DNA of 10,113 nt from Actinoplanes liguriensis. GTDB taxonomy: Bacteria > Actinomycetota > Actinomycetes > Mycobacteriales > Micromonosporaceae. The notes beneath the pieces were generated by a model, which saw only the letters and a list, made by a program, of their open reading frames with translations, searched no databases and was not told where the DNA came from. The first letter of the stretch is position 1; each line of letters starts with the position of its first letter. Shown here one piece after another: positions 5,830 to 10,113 of the stretch. The stretch spans positions 14,359 through 24,471 of the forward strand of contig KL571257.1 of the NCBI GenBank assembly GCA_000715855.1, written 5' to 3'. The position numbers and the translations under genes were made by a program.

Positions 5830-6831
5830 GTGGCGCAGGGCATCGTCGCTGCCAGCGACGATGGTTATGTCCGCTTCTACACCCGGGATCTGACCAAGGT
5901 CTATTGGGAGCGACGTGTCGACAGCAGCGTCTACGCCTCCCTGGTCGTCGATGCCGCGCGCGGTCACGTCATCGTGGCGGCTACCAGCGGGATGGTGGTG
6001 TGCTTCGACCTGCGCGGCCGCACGGTGTGGTCCGCGGACACCGGATCGCCGGTGTTCGCCACCCCGGCCGTCTCGCCGGATGCCGGACTGCTGGCGATCT
6101 CCGCGTTCCACAGCAGGTTCGTCGGTCTGGACCTGGCCACGGGAGCGCTGGTCATCGACCGGCGACTGCCTGAGCCATGGCATGCGCGGCACGGCGGGTC
6201 GGCGTCCTATCGGGATCCGTACGCGAGCCCGGTGATCACCGAATTCGGTGATGTGATCATCGGTTGCGCCGAGCACGTCCTGTGTCTGGCACCTGACGGA
6301 GAGCAGCGCTGGCAGTACACGATCGGGCGCTCGATCCGTGCCTCCCCGGCCGCGATCCACGAGACGGGCGAGGTCGCGGTGTGCGCTGTCGACGGCACCT
6401 GCACGTTCCTGGACAGCCGCAGCGGCCGGGAACGGGCCACCCTGCGATTGGGTTCCAAGGTCACGGCCAGTCCGGCGGTGTCCGGCCAGATCCTCGCCAT
6501 CGGCACCCAGGACGACGTCACGACCGGCGTGGACGTGCGTACCCACGAGATCCGGTGGCGTTCGTCCCAGGGCGGCCCACGCTCGTACACCTCGTTCAGT
6601 GTGCTTCCCGGCGGGGACTTCATCGCCACCACCGGCCGGGGCAACGTCCTGTGCCTGCGGCGTGACGACGGCTTGTTCCTGTGGGAGACCAGCCAGGTCC
6701 TCGGGCTGCCCGACCACGACCCGACCCTGGACATCACTCCGATGGCGAGCCCGCAGGGCTACCTGTACTGCGCCTCGTACTCCGGTTACCTGTACTGCTT
6801 CGGCTTTGCGCCAGTTGAGGAGGCCGCATGA
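5830..6831 (+). CDS. PQQ/WD40-like beta-propeller protein (main part, frameshifted relative to its N-terminus)
   Basis: Repeated blades of the PQQ-like propeller type are clear: SDDGYVRFY, VVCFDLRGRTVWSAD, VLCLAPDGEQRWQY, TCTFLDSRSGRE and GYLYCASYSGYLYCFGF. A motif like (A/S)(T/S)P(A/V)V recurs about once per 40-45 residues. Counting the upstream fragment there are eight: SSTPAV, YASLVV, FATPAV, YASPVI, RASPAA, TASPAV, YTSFSV and ITPMAS. That suggests an eight-bladed ring of 393 residues in total. The GTG at 5830 has no ribosome binding site, starts mid-blade and leaves a 173-base gap in an operon of overlapping genes, so it is probably not the true start. There is no signal peptide, so the protein is likely cytoplasmic, and no catalytic motif is visible. 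It probably acts as a protein- or peptide-binding scaffold. It overlaps the peptidase by 4 bases (ATGA). Confidence 0.75.
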   Translation: MAQGIVAASDDGYVRFYTRDLTKVYWERRVDSSVYASLVVDAARGHVIVAATSGMVVCFDLRGRTVWSADTGSPVFATPAVSPDAGLLAISAFHSRFVGLDLATGALVIDRRLPEPWHARHGGSASYRDPYASPVITEFGDVIIGCAEHVLCLAPDGEQRWQYTIGRSIRASPAAIHETGEVAVCAVDGTCTFLDSRSGRERATLRLGSKVTASPAVSGQILAIGTQDDVTTGVDVRTHEIRWRSSQGGPRSYTSFSVLPGGDFIATTGRGNVLCLRRDDGLFLWETSQVLGLPDHDPTLDITPMASPQGYLYCASYSGYLYCFGFAPVEEAA

Positions 6832-8603
6832 TGCCCGCCGACATGATGACCGAACCGCCGCGGGAGACCATCGTCGAGATCGAGGCGTCGTTGGAGGCGA
6901 TGATGGCCCGGCTGAGGGCGATCCTGACGGAGGAAGGGCTCAGTCAGGACACGCTCGTCGAGATCATCTCGCTCTACAACAACGTCGCCTACATCTTCCT
7001 TTACCTGGAGGCAACGGACGACTTCGGGAACTTCGAGCGCCTCAAACCCTGGCGTGAGCGGTTCTACGACGACGGTGAACTGCTGGACCGGATTCTGGCG
7101 ATGCTGCGAGAGCTGCGCTGCTCCGATCCCGAAGCCGAGCAGTCGCGCCTGAACTACATCGCGCAGCTGGAGAAACGGCGTCGTCACGATCGAGACAGTG
7201 ATCGGCGGATCGACGAGCTTCTCAGCGAGGCAAAGGAGATCGCCGAACGCCGGGAGCAGCATCAGGTGGCTCTGCTGGAGCGCCTGGGGGTGTCCGCGGG
7301 CCAGGCCCGGCCGGCGGTGCTGTTTTACAAGCTCATCAGTGGTAACGGCAATCCGCTGACCCGGCAGAAGTTGACCCGCGCCTGGGCGCTTCAGCGCGAC
7401 CGGCATGCGTCCGAGCTGGCCTCGATCGTCGATCAAATGATCGGGATCAGGTGGGTACGGAGCACGGCCGAGGGCTATGACAGCGTTCTGGCGCAGACCC
7501 TCGAACGGTGCCGGGTGTCGGCCGCCGAGGTGGAGATCTTCCTGGAACAGTCGCTGCAGCAGGCTCTGGTCAGCTTCGCCGCCATGGAGGCGGAGGTACA
7601 GCAACTCGTCGGCCCGGTCGAGCGCCCGATCGAACACTTCGAGTACGCGATCCGCACGATGACCCGCGCCGCAAGGACGCCGTTGTTCGCCTTGGACGAC
7701 TGCTTGGACTACATCTTCCGCGTCACGCACAGTGTCTTCGGCCTTGACCTGGAGCGCTTCCAAGAACCGGGACGTGACCTCATCACGGTGCTGGTCCGCA
7801 GCAACGGGGTCGACGTCGGTCAGATCAAGCTCGACCTCTGGGTGACCGGTGGGAAGGCGTCGGGCCCCAACCACACCAGGGGCCTCCGCAACCGCACCGC
7901 GTGGGCGGGGCTCACCCAGTTGCCGGTGGCCTTCGTCTCCTGCCACTTCACACCCGGAGCGGGCGGGACGAACGGCATCACGTTCCAGAACGTCCACAGC
8001 CTCTTTCACGAATTCGGCCACGCGGTCAACCATCTGCTGGTCCGCAAGCGTGTCTCCGACCAGTCCGGGCTGGAGTACTTGCCGCCCGAGCGGCTGGAGT
8101 ACCTGAGCATGTGGTATGAGAAGTGGGCCTACCATCCGGAGTTCGCTCGGTACGTGCCCGGCGCCGACGCCGCGACGCTGGCCCGCTGCGCGCGCCTGGT
8201 CATGCTGGAGACCCGCCGGACCTACGTGGAACGGGCCGTCCTGGCGCTCATGGATCTGAACGTGCACCGGCACCGCGATCGTGGACTGCGGGAGTCCTTC
8301 GACCAGCTCGATCTGCGCTTCGACGTCTCCCGCTACCTGTCCTTCGGCGAACTGCCCGAGTACTTCACCTGGCCGATGTACGTCACCCACCCCGGGGCGA
8401 ACTTCAGCTATCTCTGGGGGTCCGCTGACAGCTGTACGAAATTCGAGCCGTTTCGGGGCTTGTCCCTGAGCGACATCGCGGAGCGGTCCGACCTGCGGGC
8501 ACTGTTCCATTCGTCCTTCGACTTCGAGGCGGCCTCCGGCACCCCCGATCCGATCGCTGTCTACACCTTCTACGACGAGGCGCATCTGAAGGACCTCGCA
8601 TGA
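6828..8603 (+). CDS. M3-type zinc metallopeptidase (oligoendopeptidase F-like)
   Basis: A cytoplasmic zinc endopeptidase-like protein of 591 residues, the usual size for PepF/M3 enzymes, which cut short peptides. The zinc site is visible as HEFGH at 394-398 with E424 in LEYLSMWYEKW as the third ligand, matching HExxH plus a Glu about 25 residues on. The C-terminal SYLWGSAD (527-534) and ASGTPDP (569-575) echo the family's YSYLW and GGS.DP motifs. The family's G-Y-rich substrate loop before YSYLW is replaced by VTHPGANF, so specificity probably differs. The first ~160 residues are charged, helical and paralogous to the partial gene at 20-463. GAGGAGG lies 5 bases before the ATG at 6828, and the start overlaps the propeller stop (ATGA). 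The likely role is removal of the recognition segment of the precursor or its breakdown; an inactive binding role is less likely because the site is intact. Confidence 0.85.
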   Translation: MMPADMMTEPPRETIVEIEASLEAMMARLRAILTEEGLSQDTLVEIISLYNNVAYIFLYLEATDDFGNFERLKPWRERFYDDGELLDRILAMLRELRCSDPEAEQSRLNYIAQLEKRRRHDRDSDRRIDELLSEAKEIAERREQHQVALLERLGVSAGQARPAVLFYKLISGNGNPLTRQKLTRAWALQRDRHASELASIVDQMIGIRWVRSTAEGYDSVLAQTLERCRVSAAEVEIFLEQSLQQALVSFAAMEAEVQQLVGPVERPIEHFEYAIRTMTRAARTPLFALDDCLDYIFRVTHSVFGLDLERFQEPGRDLITVLVRSNGVDVGQIKLDLWVTGGKASGPNHTRGLRNRTAWAGLTQLPVAFVSCHFTPGAGGTNGITFQNVHSLFHEFGHAVNHLLVRKRVSDQSGLEYLPPERLEYLSMWYEKWAYHPEFARYVPGADAATLARCARLVMLETRRTYVERAVLALMDLNVHRHRDRGLRESFDQLDLRFDVSRYLSFGELPEYFTWPMYVTHPGANFSYLWGSADSCTKFEPFRGLSLSDIAERSDLRALFHSSFDFEAASGTPDPIAVYTFYDEAHLKDLA

Positions 8604-9244
8604 CCGACGAGCGCAGCGTCTACGCCAGGGCGGTGCTCGGGCCGCGCGACGATCTTCTCGATGATGTGCTGCGCCGTTCGCTGCTCGACCGGGAGCTGCC
8701 GACCATCATGGTGGACGACGAGACCGGCCGGCTCCTGCAACTGCTGACCCGGATGATGCGGCCACAGCGCGTGATAGAGGTCGGCACGCTGTTCGGCTAC
8801 TCCGCGATTCACATCGCCCGCGCCATGCCACCGGGCGGCCGGATCACCACCCTCGAACGCGACCCGGCGCCGGCCGCGATCGCCCGGGAGAACTTCGCGG
8901 CCGCCGGTGTTCAGGAGCGGATCGAGGTGGTGGTGGGTGACGCCCTCGGCTACCTCCGAACGGTCCCCCGGGAGAGCGTGCACATGCTCTTCATCGATGC
9001 GGACAAGGCTTCCTATCCCGCCTATCTGAAGGCCGCCTATCCCCTACTGGCACCGGGCGGTCTCCTGATCGCCGACGACGCCTTCGCCGACGGTGACTTC
9101 AGCGCCGAGAACGGCGAGCGCGGCGAGCCGGGCAGACATCCGGGGATCACCACCTACAACCGGGCGGTGGGACGCAGTCCTCAACTCTTCTCTGCTCTCG
9201 TCCCGACCGGCACCGGTCTCATGATCAGTCACAAGGAGTGGTGA
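8600..9244 (+). CDS. Class I SAM-dependent O-methyltransferase (COMT/CCoAOMT-like)
   Basis: A cytoplasmic methyltransferase of 214 residues, the normal length for the Methyltransf_3 / COG4122 family. The SAM-binding motif VIEVGTLFGYSAIHIA is at 58-73, with acidic E60. Candidate divalent-metal ligands are D133 in FIDADK, and D159 and D160 in LIADDAF, in the places of the family's D...DN set; N187 follows in YNRAV. The family typically methylates catechol or other hydroxyl oxygens, and some members methylate other acceptors. Here the acceptor could be a Tyr or hydroxylated residue of the peptide, or an Asp/Glu side chain, all inferred. The start overlaps the peptidase stop (ATGA), and the stop TGA directly abuts the next ATG, so expression is coupled. 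It is distinct from the PIMT methyltransferases known in some lanthipeptide and graspetide clusters. Confidence 0.88.
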   Translation: MTDERSVYARAVLGPRDDLLDDVLRRSLLDRELPTIMVDDETGRLLQLLTRMMRPQRVIEVGTLFGYSAIHIARAMPPGGRITTLERDPAPAAIARENFAAAGVQERIEVVVGDALGYLRTVPRESVHMLFIDADKASYPAYLKAAYPLLAPGGLLIADDAFADGDFSAENGERGEPGRHPGITTYNRAVGRSPQLFSALVPTGTGLMISHKEW

Positions 9245-9994
9245 ATGGGCACGAAGCACGCTCTGGTCACCGGGGCGAGTCGCGGCCTGGGCCATGAGCT
9301 CGCTGTGCACCTGACCAAGGCCGGCTGGTCCGTCACAGGTTTTGCACGGCGACCTCCGGACGAGCTGGGCAGCCTGGTTCCGTTCGACTACTTCCAGGCG
9401 GACCTCAGCACTCCGGAGGTCCTTCCGGTGATCCTGGGACGTGTCGGCGGGCCACTCGACCTGGTGGTGCACTGCGCCGTACACCACGAGGCGTCGATGG
9501 CGTCCGGGCTGACGGCCTCCGAGATGGCGTTCCGGGTCAACGCCCTGACCCCCTATCACCTGAGCGAGGCGCTGTTGAAACGGCAGCCCGCCGAACGGTT
9601 GCTGTCCGTCATCATGATCAACTCTGAGTCGATCTTCCACGCGGACCGGCACTCCGCGGTCTACGCGGCGAGCAAGGCCGCGCTGCGACCGCTGGCGGCC
9701 GGACTCGCCGAGTCCTGCCGGTCACGCAACGCCAGCGTCGCGACCGTCCTGCTGGGACCCCTGGCCGACGAGAAGAAGCTAGCCGATCTGCGGCGCGTGG
9801 CGCACCAGCGCGGCGTCACCGAGGACGAGATCACCAAGGTGTTCCTGCGGCGGTCCAACCCTGACCTGGTCATCGAGTCCCTCATCGACTACGAGGCATG
9901 CGTGCGGACCGTGGAGTACGTGAACAGCTTGGGACGAGTGGCCAACGGCATGGTCTGCCGCTTGGACGGCGGATCAGCCGGATCGCTGATCTGA
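9245..9994 (+). CDS. Short-chain dehydrogenase/reductase (SDR)
   Basis: An NAD(P)-dependent oxidoreductase of 249 residues, the classical SDR length. The Rossmann motif TGASRGLG is at 9-16. R14-type basic character next to the nucleotide loop (S12-R13, and ARR at 34-36) suggests NADPH preference, but weakly. The catalytic set is visible: N99 in RVNAL, a Ser at 127/129 in INSES, and Y140 with K144 in VYAASKAAL. The usual NNAG motif is replaced by HCAVHH at 77-82, a clear departure. The ATG follows the methyltransferase stop without a gap, with AAGGAG about 6 bases upstream. A plausible job is to oxidise or reduce a hydroxyl/carbonyl made on the peptide, for example by the oxygenase, though it could act on a small precursor molecule instead. 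No signal peptide or membrane segment is visible. Confidence 0.88.
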   Translation: MGTKHALVTGASRGLGHELAVHLTKAGWSVTGFARRPPDELGSLVPFDYFQADLSTPEVLPVILGRVGGPLDLVVHCAVHHEASMASGLTASEMAFRVNALTPYHLSEALLKRQPAERLLSVIMINSESIFHADRHSAVYAASKAALRPLAAGLAESCRSRNASVATVLLGPLADEKKLADLRRVAHQRGVTEDEITKVFLRRSNPDLVIESLIDYEACVRTVEYVNSLGRVANGMVCRLDGGSAGSLI

Positions 9995-10027
9995 GCGCGA
10001 CAGTCGACGAACTTTGGGGAGTGTGAA

Positions 10028-10113
10028 GTGTCGGAGACAAAGCAGGTGCTGTGGCCGGCGATGCAGCCGGTCGACATGCGAGGACGCGACGACCTGTGTT
10101 CGGTCGCGGCGAA
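10028..10113 (+). CDS. Start of an unidentified gene, cut by the window end
   Basis: A reading frame opens at GTG 10028 and stays open to the window end (28 codons plus 2 bases). GGGGAG at 10016-10021 lies 6 bases upstream, and codon third positions are mostly G or C, as in a real gene here. The visible start reads VSETKQVLWPAMQPVDMRGR and continues DDLCSVAA. I do not recognise the family from this little. It follows the SDR stop by 33 bases on the same strand, so it probably belongs to the same operon and may be a further biosynthetic enzyme. Confidence 0.6.
   Translation, partial: MSETKQVLWPAMQPVDMRGRDDLCSVAA

Noticed and set aside
5692..6717. 341-codon leftward frame opposite the propeller gene
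   Set aside because: It is antisense to repeated propeller blades and has no recognisable domain.
6786..8585. 599-codon leftward frame opposite the M3 peptidase
   Set aside because: It is a shadow frame of high-GC DNA. The rightward frame has a ribosome binding site, operon overlaps and an intact HEFGH site.

Overview
The window is high-GC DNA with GTG/TTG starts, G/C-ending codons, dense antisense shadow ORFs and tightly overlapping genes, as in an actinomycete (a Streptomyces-like or related genus; the genus cannot be fixed from the sequence). Bases 1-18 are not genomic: they match the Tn5/Nextera mosaic end, so the window starts at an untrimmed contig edge. No rRNA, tRNA, CRISPR array or insertion sequence is visible.

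The layout is two divergent operons around a regulatory gap at about 1426-1813. The leftward operon holds an arginase/agmatinase-family ureohydrolase (460-1425). It overlaps by 4 bases the start of an unusual M3-type peptidase paralogue (20-463) that runs off the contig edge. The rightward operon holds a JmjC/cupin_4 oxygenase (1814-2656), a 61-residue small peptide (2773-2958) set between strong inverted repeats, a TPR protein (3069-4295), a MATE transporter (4292-5656), a PQQ/WD40-like beta-propeller protein split by an apparent one-base frameshift (5649-6831), a full-length M3-type HEFGH metallopeptidase (6828-8603), a class I SAM O-methyltransferase (8600-9244), an SDR oxidoreductase (9245-9994), and the start of one more gene (10028 onward).

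My reading is that this is a ribosomally synthesised, post-translationally modified peptide (RiPP) gene cluster of a kind I do not recognise. The small peptide has a very strong ribosome binding site. It also has a sharply bipartite sequence: a basic, aromatic, Cys-containing N-terminal half (FFRCLCAYMFF) and a strongly acidic C-terminal half. Around it lie plausible tailoring enzymes (oxygenase, ureohydrolase, O-methyltransferase, SDR), two related M3 peptidases for maturation, and a MATE exporter. The TPR and propeller proteins could be scaffolds or substrate-binding partners. None of the usual class-defining enzymes (LanB/C/M, YcaO, radical SAM, ATP-grasp, lasso B/C) is present in the window, although one could lie beyond either edge. 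The enzyme families are well supported by motifs. The RiPP assignment, the position of the core and every substrate are inference.
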